Counted from the first letter of the stretch, positions 16,941-26,771 are shown. The stretch is DNA of 64,000 nt from Bdellovibrionales bacterium CG12_big_fil_rev_8_21_14_0_65_38_15 (GCA_002787775.1 PCUW01000034.1:1-64000), one strand, 5' to 3'. Numbers and translations: made by a program. Notes: generated by a model not told the origin, from the letters alone.

Positions 16941-17990
16941 CTAGTTTCTCGATCGAACTGAACAATTCACTTTCAAGGCGGCCACAGTAAATTTATTCAT
17001 AGGCTTCACGCGAATTTGCAGATCACCAAATGGATATTCAATGCTTAAAGAGGCTTGGTTTTTTTTAGGAGATTGAAACTGACCTAAGGCCAATTGATCA
17101 AAGCGGTCACTAAAGTCGGTATATTCACAGTGACTCCATTGGTATTTCTTTTTACTGACTTCGCGGTGATAACAAATCACTTGAATTTGATCTTTGTTAG
17201 CAAAACCAAGAATTGAGCCAACACAACGATTAAATCGTTCTTGATCCTTTTCGAAAGCATCTTTTAAAAAGTCGGCAATAATTGAGATCACTCTAAAGTA
17301 ATGCTCGAACATCAAAGACTGATCGAGCTCATTCAGTGCTCCTGGCAGGACAGGAAGATTGGCATCCATCCACTTTTTACTAAACTGATCTTCTTCTTCA
17401 AGTCCGTGACGTCGATGCAGCTCACGAGAAAGCTCTTTAAAACTTTCATCTAGGACTAAATTTAATCTTTCTTGTGTGAGCCCAGAGTTTGGTAAGAGTG
17501 AAAAATATTTTGATAAGAAACTTCGAATACCTGCGGATTTAGTATTAACGTAAGCGCCCGTGCGACAAAGCTTAAGACTGATGGATGTTGTATTTTCATG
17601 GCGATCAATTAAGAGTAAATCAGCTTCCCCAACACTTTGATCATGGGATCCACCTGCAATTTTTCCCACCAAAAGAACTTTTTCAAAAGACTCAGAGTAA
17701 TGACTTTTAAAATAGTCTGCACAGCTTTTTGCTAACCGAGGAAGTTGCTCGGCCAAATCACTATCGTTTTGCCATAACCAGTCTTCATAGGAGCGAAGTC
17801 TTAATGTGAGATCTGATTGGATAGAACTTAGAAAATGAGCTTCACAGCCTGCTGACTTGGCCAATTCAAGACCGACAAGATACTCAAAGAGATTGCCCTT
17901 AAACTCATTGATCAGAGCTTCATTCTGGGACGCTGTATCAAATAACTGATAGTCTTGCACACCACTTCCAAGCAAGATGATTGTTTTCAT
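16941..17990 (-). CDS. PD-(D/E)XK nuclease-like protein
   Basis: A 349-residue protein with no signal peptide. The pattern suggests the PD-(D/E)XK nuclease fold: GNLFEYLVG with Glu36 in the first helix, GEADLLLID with Asp124, then SISLK with Lys140, and a following TGAYVNTKSAG stretch as seen in several restriction endonucleases. The Glu of the (D/E)XK is Ser here, which occurs in some members. Restriction, repair or phage-defence nuclease is possible, but no methyltransferase or helicase lies beside it. It is divergent from pyrB with only 40 bases between start codons. The assignment rests on motif reading alone. Confidence 0.6.
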   Translation of the reverse strand: MKTIILLGSGVQDYQLFDTASQNEALINEFKGNLFEYLVGLELAKSAGCEAHFLSSIQSDLTLRLRSYEDWLWQNDSDLAEQLPRLAKSCADYFKSHYSESFEKVLLVGKIAGGSHDQSVGEADLLLIDRHENTTSISLKLCRTGAYVNTKSAGIRSFLSKYFSLLPNSGLTQERLNLVLDESFKELSRELHRRHGLEEEDQFSKKWMDANLPVLPGALNELDQSLMFEHYFRVISIIADFLKDAFEKDQERFNRCVGSILGFANKDQIQVICYHREVSKKKYQWSHCEYTDFSDRFDQLALGQFQSPKKNQASLSIEYPFGDLQIRVKPMNKFTVAALKVNCSVRSRN

Positions 17991-18030
17991 CCTGCGATTC
18001 TTAGTCTAAGCTTATTAAAACCTAGCACCC

Positions 18031-18990
18031 ATGGGCGATATGAACAAGTTCCCCTCGGTTTTCGAAAGTATCGACGACCTGACGTTAGAACAAATTCGAT
18101 CTCTTCTCACTGTCAGCGCACAGAACAAAATCCGTTTTCAAGATCGACAGTTTGCTCCCTACGAATCATACCGTAAATACGTTGTTGCCACTTCATTTTT
18201 AGAACACTCAACAAGAACGAAACATTCCTTTGGCTTAGCGATCCAAAAACTTGGGTGTATGTACGTTGATTTTAATGCCGAAAAAAGCTCCCTTCAAAAA
18301 GGTGAAAGTATTGAAGAAACACTTCTGACACTTTGGTATCAAGGTGTCGATATTTGTGTTCTTAGAACATCAGTTTCAAATCAATTTAGCGAATTTAAAA
18401 ATAATCCACCCATCAAACTGATTAATGGTGGCGATGGTATTAACGAACACCCAACCCAAGCCCTGCTTGATTTGTTTACACTCATCGATCAAGGTCTAGA
18501 GCTTGATGGGAAAACGGTTACGATCGTAGGCGACTCAAAACATTCCCGTGTCACTCACTCACTGGTTCGATTGTTGCCACAATTTGGGGCCAAAGTTATT
18601 TTATGTGGACCAAAAGAATATTTATATGAAGACAAAAATGTTGAACTGGTTACTAATCTAGATGAAGCCATAGCTCAGTCTGATATTTTGTATATGCTAA
18701 GGATTCAAAAAGAGAGACATAACTCGCCAGAGTATACAAAAATCTATGAAAGCTACAATCAAAACTTTGGAATTAATTTAGCCAAACTAAAAAAACACAA
18801 TAAAGCGATTCCAGTGCTTCATCCGGGTCCAGCTAATATCGGAGTTGAAATCGCTAGAGATGTTTTAAAATCTGAACTTTTTTTGGGTTACCAACAAGTG
18901 GTCAACTCAGTTTATACCCGTATGGCAATTTTAATGGCCATGCTTGAAAATGGTGATAAGACAATTGGACACAAACCTGTTCGCCTATAA
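18031..18990 (+). CDS. pyrB: Aspartate carbamoyltransferase, catalytic chain
   Basis: Joins carbamoyl phosphate and aspartate, the committed step of pyrimidine synthesis. 319 residues, normal for PyrB. Seen motifs: STRTKHSF (carbamoyl-phosphate loop), the 80s-loop lysine in SLQKGESIEE, HPTQALLDLF, and the C-terminal LHPGPANIGVEI. No regulatory-chain gene (pyrI) follows. It is first in an operon with the fused carbamoyl phosphate synthetase and pyrF, so substrate production and use are encoded together. No Shine-Dalgarno is visible before ATG 18031; an ATG at 18040 is an alternative. Its promoter must overlap that of the divergent nuclease-like gene. Confidence 0.95.
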   Translation: MGDMNKFPSVFESIDDLTLEQIRSLLTVSAQNKIRFQDRQFAPYESYRKYVVATSFLEHSTRTKHSFGLAIQKLGCMYVDFNAEKSSLQKGESIEETLLTLWYQGVDICVLRTSVSNQFSEFKNNPPIKLINGGDGINEHPTQALLDLFTLIDQGLELDGKTVTIVGDSKHSRVTHSLVRLLPQFGAKVILCGPKEYLYEDKNVELVTNLDEAIAQSDILYMLRIQKERHNSPEYTKIYESYNQNFGINLAKLKKHNKAIPVLHPGPANIGVEIARDVLKSELFLGYQQVVNSVYTRMAILMAMLENGDKTIGHKPVRL

Positions 18991-19010
18991 TTTTTCAATT
19001 CTAACTTCTT

Positions 19011-19026
19011 TAGGGAGTCATCCCTA
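19011..19026 (+). promoter_or_regulatory. Intercistronic hairpin between pyrB and carAB
   Basis: TAGGGA, loop GTCA, TCCCTA: a six-pair stem with a tetraloop in the 66-base pyrB-carAB gap, 30 bases before the start codon. There is no T-run, so it is more likely an mRNA-stability or processing element than a terminator. Confidence 0.35.
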
Positions 19027-19056
19027 CAAATTCATATTTATTCTTTGGAGATCGCT

Positions 19057-22000
19057 ATGACACACACATCGCGTGAAGTGACTTTTGCTAAGAAATTAAA
19101 AACAACTAAAGTCTGGCTTCATTTTGAAGATGGGGTTCACTTTCATGGATGGTGTGACTGGCAAGAAGACCAACTTAAAAATGGTGTTTGGGGAGAAGCA
19201 GCTTTTACAACGGCCATGACGGGTTACGAAGAAACCATCACGGATCCAAGTTATTTAGGTCAGCATATTATCTTTTCAGCCGCTCATGTTGGTAATTACC
19301 CCAGCGATAAAAAAGTCAGACAAAGCTTGGGAGTCCATGCCAGCTCTGTTATTGGTCGACATTTTTCGGCCAACGATTTTCTTGAAGATTTAAATATTCC
19401 AATCATAAGCGATATCGATAACCGAGCGTTGGTGAAATATCTTACCGATCATCCAAATCACAAAAGTGTCATCACAACCTCGAAAGTGACTCCAACAAAA
19501 CAAGAATTCGAATCAGCCAAGCTTATCTGTGATGAGCTCTCAAAAGTCTCAAGATCAAAGCCAGAAGTCATCACTGCTGGCGATAGTCCTATCGTCTTAA
19601 TTGATTACGGCTGCAAGAATGCTATTATCGAAAATCTTAAGAAGCTTAAAAAACCATTAGTGGTCGTTCCCTATAATACAACGGCCAAAGATGTTCTAAG
19701 CTATAAGCCAAGATTAATCTTTTTATCTAATGGCCCAGGCGATCCACAAAACCATAAAGCTGAGATTTCAGTTGTTAAAGAGTTGTTATCTTCTACTATT
19801 CCAATGCGAGGAATTTGTTTAGGCCATCAGCTTTTAGGCTTGGCTCTTGGAGCTAAAACAATCAAGTTGCCTTTTGGACAACGAGGGATTAATCATCCAT
19901 GCCTAGATCATCAGACAGGTCTTATTTTAATTACCAGTCAAAACCATGGTTATGCCATTGATGACGAGAGTTTCGAAAAAATCAGTCAAGAAAAAGCGAA
20001 TCAAAAAGAATGGCTCGTTACCTACTCTTCTTTATTTGATCAATCGATTGAGGGTATTGCCAGTAGTGATCACCAAATTAAATCAGTACAATTTCACCCC
20101 GAAGCAAACCCAGGACCAACTGATGCTTTAATATTCTTTGAAGAGATCGAGCAGTTTTTAAATGGTGAACTCACAAAACCTATTGAAAAGAATAAATTAG
20201 CGCCTCGAGTGAAATTACAAAAAACAGTCAAAAAAGATGTGCCTTATAAAAAGATTCTCTTAATTGGTTCAGGTCCAATTAAGATTGGTCAAGCAAGCGA
20301 GTTCGACTACTCCGGTACACAGGCTTGTAAGTCACTTCGTGAAATTGGCATCGATGTTGTTTTATTAAACTCCAATCCGGCCACGATCATGACTGATCCA
20401 GATATGGCCTACGCCACTTATATCGAGCCGATTACGAAAGAGACTATTAAAAAAATTATTAAAAAAGAAAATGTTGATGCAGTCTTGTCAACAATGGGCG
20501 GGCAAACCGCTTTGAACATTTGTATTGAGCTTGAAGAAGACGAATACTTAGCTAAAAATGGTGTTGCCCTTTTAGGTGCCAATGTTGAAACCATTAAAAA
20601 GACGGAAGATCGAAACCTTTTTGCCAAAGAACTTGAGCAAATGGGCTACCAGGGTGGAAAGCGCTTTAGTGCCAAAAATGCAAATGATGCCGAACTCATG
20701 GCCCAAAGCAAAGTTGGCTACCCCTTAATTATTCGCCGAGACTTCGCCCTTGGTGGAAGCGGTGCTGCTCTCATCCATAACTCAAAAGAGCTGCATGAAG
20801 TTCTAGAGTCTGATATTAAATTTCCAGTCACCATGGAAAAATCCCTCGTTGGATTTAAAGAAGTCGAGCTTGAAGTCATGGTTGATAGTGCCGGCAACGG
20901 TGTTATTATTTGTTCGATTGAAAACGTAGATCCGTGTGGCGTTCATACAGGTGATTCTATCACTGTAGCTCCGGCCATGACGATTAGTGATCGCTGTATG
21001 CAACAGATGCGTACAATGTCGCTGAAGATTGCCAAAAGAATGGGGGTTGTTGCCGGTGGTGCCAACGTTCAGTTTGCCGTTAATCCCCACGACGAAGATG
21101 ATATTGTCGTGATTGAGATGAACCCAAGGGTTTCTAGAAGTTCTGCTCTAGCATCCAAGGCAACTGGTTACCCTATTGCGAAGATCTCTGCTCTACTTGC
21201 TGTTGGATATACCCTTAAAGAAATTTTAAATGATATCACTAAAGCCTCACCTGTCGCCTTTGAGCCAACTCAAGACTACGTCGCTTTAAAAATACCTGTC
21301 TTTCCATTTGAAAAGTTTCCAAGCTACTCACGGCTTCTAGGCCCGCAAATGAGAGCTGTCGGTGAAGTCTTGGCGATTGGTGGAAGTTTTAACGAAGCCT
21401 TTTTAAAAGCCCTTAGATCCCTTGAATTAGGACTTGAGATTCCTCATCTCAACCGTCTAAAAACAAGCCCACTAATTACAAACGTAGACTATCTTAATCA
21501 CCGCCTGAAAAAGCCTCAGGAGCTCTCACTGCTAACAGCACTTGAAGCCCAAAGACGAAATCAAACAGTCGATCAAATATTTGCCAACTCAAGAATCTCC
21601 CATTGGTTTTTAGAACAAAACCAATTAATTGTTGAAACTGAAAAAACTATTGCTCAAAAATCCAGTATTTCTGACGCCGGACTTTTACTTGAAGCAAAGA
21701 AAATTGGCTTCTCTGATAAATTTATCGCTCTTTTAAGTCGCACGACTCAAGCAGAAGTTCTAAAAAAGAGAATTGAAACAAAGACAGTTCCAACCTTTAA
21801 AGCGGTGGATACATGTTCAGGTGAGTTTCATGCCTTAACTCCTTACTACTACGCAACCTATGGTCGCGCGTGTGAGGCAAAGAAAATTAGCGATGATAAA
21901 CGCTATATTATTATGGGCAGTGGCCCTAATAGAATTGGCCAAGGGATTGAATTTGATTATTCATGTGTGAAAGCGTGTCAACAACTTCAGGCCAATGGAC

Positions 22001-23463
22001 ATCGTGCCATCATGGTGAACTCTAATCCCGAAACTGTCTCAACCGATTATGATAGCTCGGATCGACTCTATCTAGCCCCTCTCTACTCCGAAGATCTTTT
22101 TGATATTTTCTCCCATGAAAATCCAGATGGTGTTATCGCCTGTTTTTCGGGACAGACTGGAATTAAAGTTAGAGCTCATATGGAAAATGGCTTTCGCGGT
22201 GAACTTAAGCAATTTCCATTCATGGGATCCAACCTTGAGACCATTGACTTAACTGAAGACAGAAAACGATTTAGTGATATCTGCAAGCAAACCTCTTTAA
22301 GCTTAACCAAGTCTAAAGAAGTCATTGGCTTTAAAAATATGGTCAACGCCATGGTAGAGATAGGCCTGCCAGTGATCATCAGACCAAGTTATGTGATTGG
22401 AGGAGAAAGTATGTATATCTTCCACTCGCTGGATGATATTGAACTTTTACCTGACGCCTTAAAAGAAAGTCTTAAAAATTCTTCCACCACTTTTCAAATT
22501 GAAACGTATCTAGAAAATGCGCTTGAGTATGATGTTGATTTAGTAAGAGATATGCACGGTAATATTACTTATACTGTTTGCGAGCATATTGAACATGCCG
22601 GTGTACACTCAGGAGATTCAGGAATGATTTCTCCTCCAGTTAAGATTACAAAAGAGATGGCAGCGAAGATGAAGGAGATTTCTTTTGATCTGGCCCATAA
22701 ACTTAATATTATCGGTCCTGTGAACTTTCAGTTCGCAACCACTAATAATCAAATTTATTGTATCGAAGCTAACCCACGCGGTTCACGTACGTTGCCATTC
22801 TTATCAAAGGCTTATCATCTTTCACTTCCACAGGTGGCAACTGAGGCGATGCTTGGTAAAGACATCTCTAGCTTCAAGCTAAAAGATTCGGCTTTCTATT
22901 CAGTGAAACAATCAACATTCCCTTTTGATCGTTTCTTGAAAGATGATGTTGTGCTTGGCCCTAAGATGAGATCAACCGGTGAGACGATGGGAGTCGATCG
23001 TCATCTTGAATCGGCGATCTTAAAAAGTTATTTAGGCAATTACCCATGGCTTCGTCGTACGGGAAAAATCCTTATTTCACTAGCTGAAGATAGCAAGGAT
23101 ATCATTACTCCATTTTTAGGATCACTAAAGGAAGTGGGTTACACTTTTTGCGCCACGAGCGGCACGAAGAAACATATTTCGGCTCAAGGATTTGACTGCG
23201 AAGAGGTTGGTAAGCTCGGCGATCCTGGCTTTACCATTCTCGATGCTTTAAGACAGGACGATATCGTACTCGTTCTTAATACCCCAACCAACAAAGGTGA
23301 CTCTAAGCTTGATGGCGAAAACATTAGAAACACCGCTATTCAGCATGGAGCCCCGTGCTTTACGCGTGCTGAAAATGTCGAAATGGTTCTTTGTGCCCTA
23401 CTTGAGGTTGCAACTAAAACGCAAGGACTTTCGCCGATGTCTTTGCAGGAGCTGCATCAATGA
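19057..23463 (+). CDS. carAB: Fused carbamoyl phosphate synthetase (CarA-CarB)
   Basis: One 1468-residue chain makes carbamoyl phosphate from glutamine, bicarbonate and two ATP. Residues 1 to about 370 are the small subunit: N-terminal CarA domain, then the glutaminase with Cys254 in GICLGHQ and His347/Glu349 in QFHPE. A short lysine-rich linker (about 372-394) leads into the large subunit from KKILLIGSGPIKIGQ: two ATP-grasp halves and a C-terminal MGS-like allosteric domain (SLAEDSKDIITPFLG onward). All glutaminase residues are intact. In most bacteria carA and carB are separate genes. I start at ATG 19057 (GGAG six bases before). It overlaps pyrF by ATGA. Confidence 0.96.
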   Translation: MTHTSREVTFAKKLKTTKVWLHFEDGVHFHGWCDWQEDQLKNGVWGEAAFTTAMTGYEETITDPSYLGQHIIFSAAHVGNYPSDKKVRQSLGVHASSVIGRHFSANDFLEDLNIPIISDIDNRALVKYLTDHPNHKSVITTSKVTPTKQEFESAKLICDELSKVSRSKPEVITAGDSPIVLIDYGCKNAIIENLKKLKKPLVVVPYNTTAKDVLSYKPRLIFLSNGPGDPQNHKAEISVVKELLSSTIPMRGICLGHQLLGLALGAKTIKLPFGQRGINHPCLDHQTGLILITSQNHGYAIDDESFEKISQEKANQKEWLVTYSSLFDQSIEGIASSDHQIKSVQFHPEANPGPTDALIFFEEIEQFLNGELTKPIEKNKLAPRVKLQKTVKKDVPYKKILLIGSGPIKIGQASEFDYSGTQACKSLREIGIDVVLLNSNPATIMTDPDMAYATYIEPITKETIKKIIKKENVDAVLSTMGGQTALNICIELEEDEYLAKNGVALLGANVETIKKTEDRNLFAKELEQMGYQGGKRFSAKNANDAELMAQSKVGYPLIIRRDFALGGSGAALIHNSKELHEVLESDIKFPVTMEKSLVGFKEVELEVMVDSAGNGVIICSIENVDPCGVHTGDSITVAPAMTISDRCMQQMRTMSLKIAKRMGVVAGGANVQFAVNPHDEDDIVVIEMNPRVSRSSALASKATGYPIAKISALLAVGYTLKEILNDITKASPVAFEPTQDYVALKIPVFPFEKFPSYSRLLGPQMRAVGEVLAIGGSFNEAFLKALRSLELGLEIPHLNRLKTSPLITNVDYLNHRLKKPQELSLLTALEAQRRNQTVDQIFANSRISHWFLEQNQLIVETEKTIAQKSSISDAGLLLEAKKIGFSDKFIALLSRTTQAEVLKKRIETKTVPTFKAVDTCSGEFHALTPYYYATYGRACEAKKISDDKRYIIMGSGPNRIGQGIEFDYSCVKACQQLQANGHRAIMVNSNPETVSTDYDSSDRLYLAPLYSEDLFDIFSHENPDGVIACFSGQTGIKVRAHMENGFRGELKQFPFMGSNLETIDLTEDRKRFSDICKQTSLSLTKSKEVIGFKNMVNAMVEIGLPVIIRPSYVIGGESMYIFHSLDDIELLPDALKESLKNSSTTFQIETYLENALEYDVDLVRDMHGNITYTVCEHIEHAGVHSGDSGMISPPVKITKEMAAKMKEISFDLAHKLNIIGPVNFQFATTNNQIYCIEANPRGSRTLPFLSKAYHLSLPQVATEAMLGKDISSFKLKDSAFYSVKQSTFPFDRFLKDDVVLGPKMRSTGETMGVDRHLESAILKSYLGNYPWLRRTGKILISLAEDSKDIITPFLGSLKEVGYTFCATSGTKKHISAQGFDCEEVGKLGDPGFTILDALRQDDIVLVLNTPTNKGDSKLDGENIRNTAIQHGAPCFTRAENVEMVLCALLEVATKTQGLSPMSLQELHQ

Positions 23464-24143
23464 GTACCTCTAAAAAAGTATTCGTTGCCCTTGATAATAT
23501 GACTCAAGCTCAAGTTTTTGAACTTCTTCCAAAACTTTCAGCAAAGGTTGGTGGAATTAAGATTGGCTTAGAGATGTATCTGCAGTTTGGAAAAGATTTT
23601 ATCATGAAGGCCAACGAACATTTTGAAGGTGATATTTTTCTAGATCTTAAACTTCACGATATTCCCAATACAGTTGCCAAAGCAATTCATGGACTAAGCG
23701 GTCTTCCGATTCGTTTTCTAACAATCCATGCAAGTGGAGGAGAAGCCATGATGTCTGCAGCGGTTGAAGCAGCAGCAGCGGCCATTCCACAGGCAACAGT
23801 TTTAGCTGTAACGATTCTGACGTCTCTTGATGATCAAGAAACGGCAAGCGTTTACCAAACCAAGCGAAAAGAGAGTTTTTTACGACTACTCTCCTTGATC
23901 GAAAAAAATCATAAACTAGGACTTGTGTGTTCAGGTGCTGAACTTGAGCTGATTAAAAATAAAGATCTTATCACCATGGTTCCAGGTATTCGTTTTGAAC
24001 ATGAAATTCAAAGCGGCAAGACACAGGATCAAAAAAGTGTTTTCACTCCGACTCAGGCGATTGAGAGAGGTGCACATTTTCTAGTGATGGGAAGAAGTCT
24101 TACTCAAAGTTCAAACCTTGAAGAATCTTTAAAACTTATTTAA
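23460..24143 (+). CDS. pyrF: Orotidine 5'-phosphate decarboxylase
   Basis: Converts OMP to UMP, the last de novo step. 227 residues, normal length. Seen motifs: VFVALDNM at the N-terminus, KIGLEMY, the catalytic DLKLHDIPNT with its Lys-Asp array, and VPGIRFE plus HFLVMGRSLT for phosphate binding. It is coupled to carAB by a four-base ATGA overlap, completing a pyrB-carAB-pyrF unit; pyrC, pyrD and pyrE are not in the window. Its 3' end overlaps the convergent gene by eight bases. Confidence 0.96.
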   Translation: MSTSKKVFVALDNMTQAQVFELLPKLSAKVGGIKIGLEMYLQFGKDFIMKANEHFEGDIFLDLKLHDIPNTVAKAIHGLSGLPIRFLTIHASGGEAMMSAAVEAAAAAIPQATVLAVTILTSLDDQETASVYQTKRKESFLRLLSLIEKNHKLGLVCSGAELELIKNKDLITMVPGIRFEHEIQSGKTQDQKSVFTPTQAIERGAHFLVMGRSLTQSSNLEESLKLI

Positions 24144-24603
24144 AAAACTTAAAAAATCTAGAATCTTTAACAATTGTTTCTTTTGAATCACAAAATACTG
24201 ATAACCTTTCTTGAAAGCGAACCAAGCAACTATCATTTTTTGTAATAAGATCAAGCTCTACGTGTGGTGAACCAAATTCGATAATTTGTTGCATAAAGAG
24301 ATCATTCGCTAGTCTACAGTCAGTAATTTTCAAATCAATGGACCTTGAACAGCTACGAATCATTCGTCCTTGGATGAGCTCAGAGTGAACATTTGATGCT
24401 CTAATGCTAACAACTTCAAACTCTTCATCTGCAGCAAGAGTTACTTTGTTAGAAAAAAGATCGATAATATTTAAAACTCCGGCATGATCAACAAAAAGAA
24501 AATCCATATCGTTTCTTAGCTTTACTTTCATTCCTTCATGAATGTCTTTTGTAAAAGCGGTAGTACTTAAAAGGAAGCAGCAAATAAAGATTATCTTTTT
24601 CAT
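24136..24603 (-). CDS. Exported protein of unknown function
   Basis: 155 residues from ATG 24603, which has AGGAC seven bases upstream; the product then begins with a signal peptide (MKKIIFICCFLLSTTAFTKD). The mature part is beta-rich with four cysteines (CSR, CRL, CLV, CDS), enough for two disulfides, so a periplasmic or secreted location is likely. No family recognised. It overlaps the end of pyrF by eight bases on the opposite strand. A longer frame to 24636 would place 11 residues before the signal peptide. Confidence 0.72.
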   Translation of the reverse strand: MKKIIFICCFLLSTTAFTKDIHEGMKVKLRNDMDFLFVDHAGVLNIIDLFSNKVTLAADEEFEVVSIRASNVHSELIQGRMIRSCSRSIDLKITDCRLANDLFMQQIIEFGSPHVELDLITKNDSCLVRFQERLSVFCDSKETIVKDSRFFKFFK

Positions 24604-24680
24604 ATGAGTCCTGGGCTTTTCTTTTGATTTTATCAATTTCTAAGACCAAGAAAGACAACTCAGTAGTAATTTCATAGGCC

Positions 24681-24695
24681 GTCTAATCTTTAGAC
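24681..24695. repeat. Short inverted repeat in promoter region
   Basis: GTCTAA, TCT, TTAGAC: a six-base inverted repeat located between the terminator of the next gene and the start of the gene at 24603, where the promoter of the latter should lie. It may be an operator. Confidence 0.3.
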
Positions 24696-24700
24696 AGACC

Positions 24701-24728
24701 CTAATAAAAAGGCCAGCTTACGCTGGCC
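24701..24728 (-). terminator. Intrinsic terminator
   Basis: GGCCAGC, loop GTAA, GCTGGCC on the minus strand, followed directly by TTTTTATT. It lies 30 bases after the stop of the secreted protein gene at 24758. Confidence 0.9.
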
Positions 24729-24757
24729 CTCAGGTCTCAATCTTTATTAAAGCGCTA

Positions 24758-25336
24758 TTATTTTGCTTTAAAGAAGAAAGTATCTTTTCTTAGGAATGTG
24801 CTGAACTTGATATCGTATGAAGCTGCAGCGTCTCTGCTAGTTGCAGAATAGTTAAAACGTGAAGAATCAATTCCACGTTGAGAGAAATCGATTGTGAAAG
24901 TTTCACGCTCACCTGCATTTAACTGAGCAGCTTTTTTGAAGTTAAGTTTAAGAACGCGTGCATCATCAAATAGACGGTATTCGTTACGTACACATTCTTG
25001 ATATGTGCGGTAGTAACCACCAGTGTAGATACGACGACAGTACTGACGACCTTGGCGATCAGTGCTGCAAACAACACGGTAATAACCTGGCTCAAAAACT
25101 GTACGAGTTCTATATTCAGTACAAACGTAGTCACCTTGTTTGAAATTAAAAACAAGTTCAACTAGATCAGGTGTAGCTGTTGTACGAACAACTTCAAGAG
25201 TTGCTTGAGCAGCTGCGCCGCGGTCTTGTGCAAGTTGACCAACGATAACTTTCTTAGATCCTAGCTCAATAACGCGATCTGCAGAGAAAGCGAAACTTGA
25301 AGCTAAAAGCGTAATCATCAAAAATAAAGCCTTCAT
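24758..25336 (-). CDS. Exported Tyr/Arg/Cys-rich protein of unknown function
   Basis: 192 residues from ATG 25336 (AAGGAG at good spacing), with a signal peptide ending at FAFSAD. The central part carries four cysteines within about 45 residues (VCTEYR, VVCST, YCRR, ECVRN) in a tyrosine- and arginine-rich context (GYYR twice), suggesting a small disulfide-bonded beta domain. No family recognised. It is a single-gene unit closed by a strong terminator, so it is probably well expressed. Confidence 0.8.
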   Translation of the reverse strand: MKALFLMITLLASSFAFSADRVIELGSKKVIVGQLAQDRGAAAQATLEVVRTTATPDLVELVFNFKQGDYVCTEYRTRTVFEPGYYRVVCSTDRQGRQYCRRIYTGGYYRTYQECVRNEYRLFDDARVLKLNFKKAAQLNAGERETFTIDFSQRGIDSSRFNYSATSRDAAASYDIKFSTFLRKDTFFFKAK

Positions 25337-25392
25337 AAAACTCCTTGTGGTGTATAAAAATATTTCTATCAACTATCGTGAATAAAATTAGC

Positions 25393-26691
25393 TTAGCGTG
25401 CCCAGTATGCTTCTTCAAGGGAGTCTTCTCGTTCGGGTAAGCCACGACTTAGACGAGGCGAGTTTTGACGCAACACTTCAAAGCTGACTCTATTAGCGTA
25501 CTTGGCAACCTGGTGAAAGGACGAATAAGTCAAAAATGAAGAGCCATGTTTGGGTGACTTTGGAATCAGACGACGGTGGTATTGATTCGCTGCCATATCA
25601 TGAAGCAGCGCAGCTAATGCCGCGTCCCCTGCTCCATTAGTTGAAATTACTTTACCTGGGCCACCCATATACGGATTAATATGGCTGTAAATCTTCACCG
25701 GTTTGGTGCAATCGGCTAACTTCATCGCTCTTGAATACTCATACTTGTTATATTCGCCAATCGACTTACTATGAATCATATCTTTTGTTTCTCTTAAGTA
25801 CTCCTCATCACTAAAGCCGGCCAAGTACAGACCTCTTGGGCCAACTGTTAAAAGAGCAAGATCAACATAATCAAGAAGCTTTTCACAATTTAATAAAGGA
25901 TCTTCCTCACCTGTTAATGCAGAAGCTTCAACTTCATTCATGGCCGCGACAGTGACGTAATCGCGCAAGAAACTTCTTAGAAAGTCCTGTCTCTCGCGAA
26001 CAATACCGCTAGTTCCTAGTGATAAAATAACTGGAACTCCAGCTTTCTTAGCCACCTTTACTGCATGAAGTGTTGCCTTAAACATCGGCGCATTTTCATC
26101 GCGAAGAAGATAAGTTGAAATCATTAGTGCAGCTGATTTTTCTATTACCTCATCAGGGATAGCATCAGCCGTTAAGTCATTCATTATACCTTTAGCAATA
26201 GCAAAGGTGCGTTCACGATCAGGCGTGATCAAACAAAGTGCTCTGGCCATTGGGCCTTCGACAGGTTTGAGATACGAGAAGTCCACATGCGAGTTAGTGG
26301 TACAGATATATTTAAAGGCATCATCACCGACACTCATATTTTTAGAAATAGTTCCTAAAGCAATGGATCGATCATCACTTAAAACGGAGTAATTATGCAG
26401 GGTATTTCCAATTGATCCCCCAGCGTAGACACCTAGAATTTTATTTTTATTTCGAAGTTCTAACGTTAAGGCTTCCATCGTTTGATCTGGTAGGACCACT
26501 GATTCACCTTTATTGAGCTCAGCCTCGATCAAGACGGCGTCCTCGACTTCTGCTTCGACATCGACGATCAGCTGATCAATGCCAACAATATAGATTTCAT
26601 CGGCCGCATCAAGGTCCCATTCTAGAGAGATCCTAGATTCACTCTGCACTGGAAAATAATGTTTGGTTTTCCTGCGTCCTGGAAATTTCAT
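25393..26691 (-). CDS. gsk: Inosine-guanosine kinase
   Basis: A PfkB-family nucleoside kinase that phosphorylates inosine and guanosine for purine salvage. At 432 residues it matches E. coli Gsk along its length: MKFPGRRKTKHYFPV at the start, YAGGSIGNTLHNYSVL, the ATP/anion-hole motif NTNGAGD seen here as STNGAGDAALAALLHD, and the C-terminal RLSRGLPEREDSLEE. I start at ATG 26691, where AGAGGTGA precedes, because this matches the known N-terminus; the frame also runs 11 codons further upstream. It stands alone on the minus strand, divergent from the barrel protein at 26784. Confidence 0.96.
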   Translation of the reverse strand: MKFPGRRKTKHYFPVQSESRISLEWDLDAADEIYIVGIDQLIVDVEAEVEDAVLIEAELNKGESVVLPDQTMEALTLELRNKNKILGVYAGGSIGNTLHNYSVLSDDRSIALGTISKNMSVGDDAFKYICTTNSHVDFSYLKPVEGPMARALCLITPDRERTFAIAKGIMNDLTADAIPDEVIEKSAALMISTYLLRDENAPMFKATLHAVKVAKKAGVPVILSLGTSGIVRERQDFLRSFLRDYVTVAAMNEVEASALTGEEDPLLNCEKLLDYVDLALLTVGPRGLYLAGFSDEEYLRETKDMIHSKSIGEYNKYEYSRAMKLADCTKPVKIYSHINPYMGGPGKVISTNGAGDAALAALLHDMAANQYHRRLIPKSPKHGSSFLTYSSFHQVAKYANRVSFEVLRQNSPRLSRGLPEREDSLEEAYWAR

Positions 26692-26771
26692 GCTATCACC
26701 TCTAATTTTGATGAAACATGGCATATTCCGCCTAAATGCGACAAGGGGGTGTAAAAAATTCGGCCTATAGT

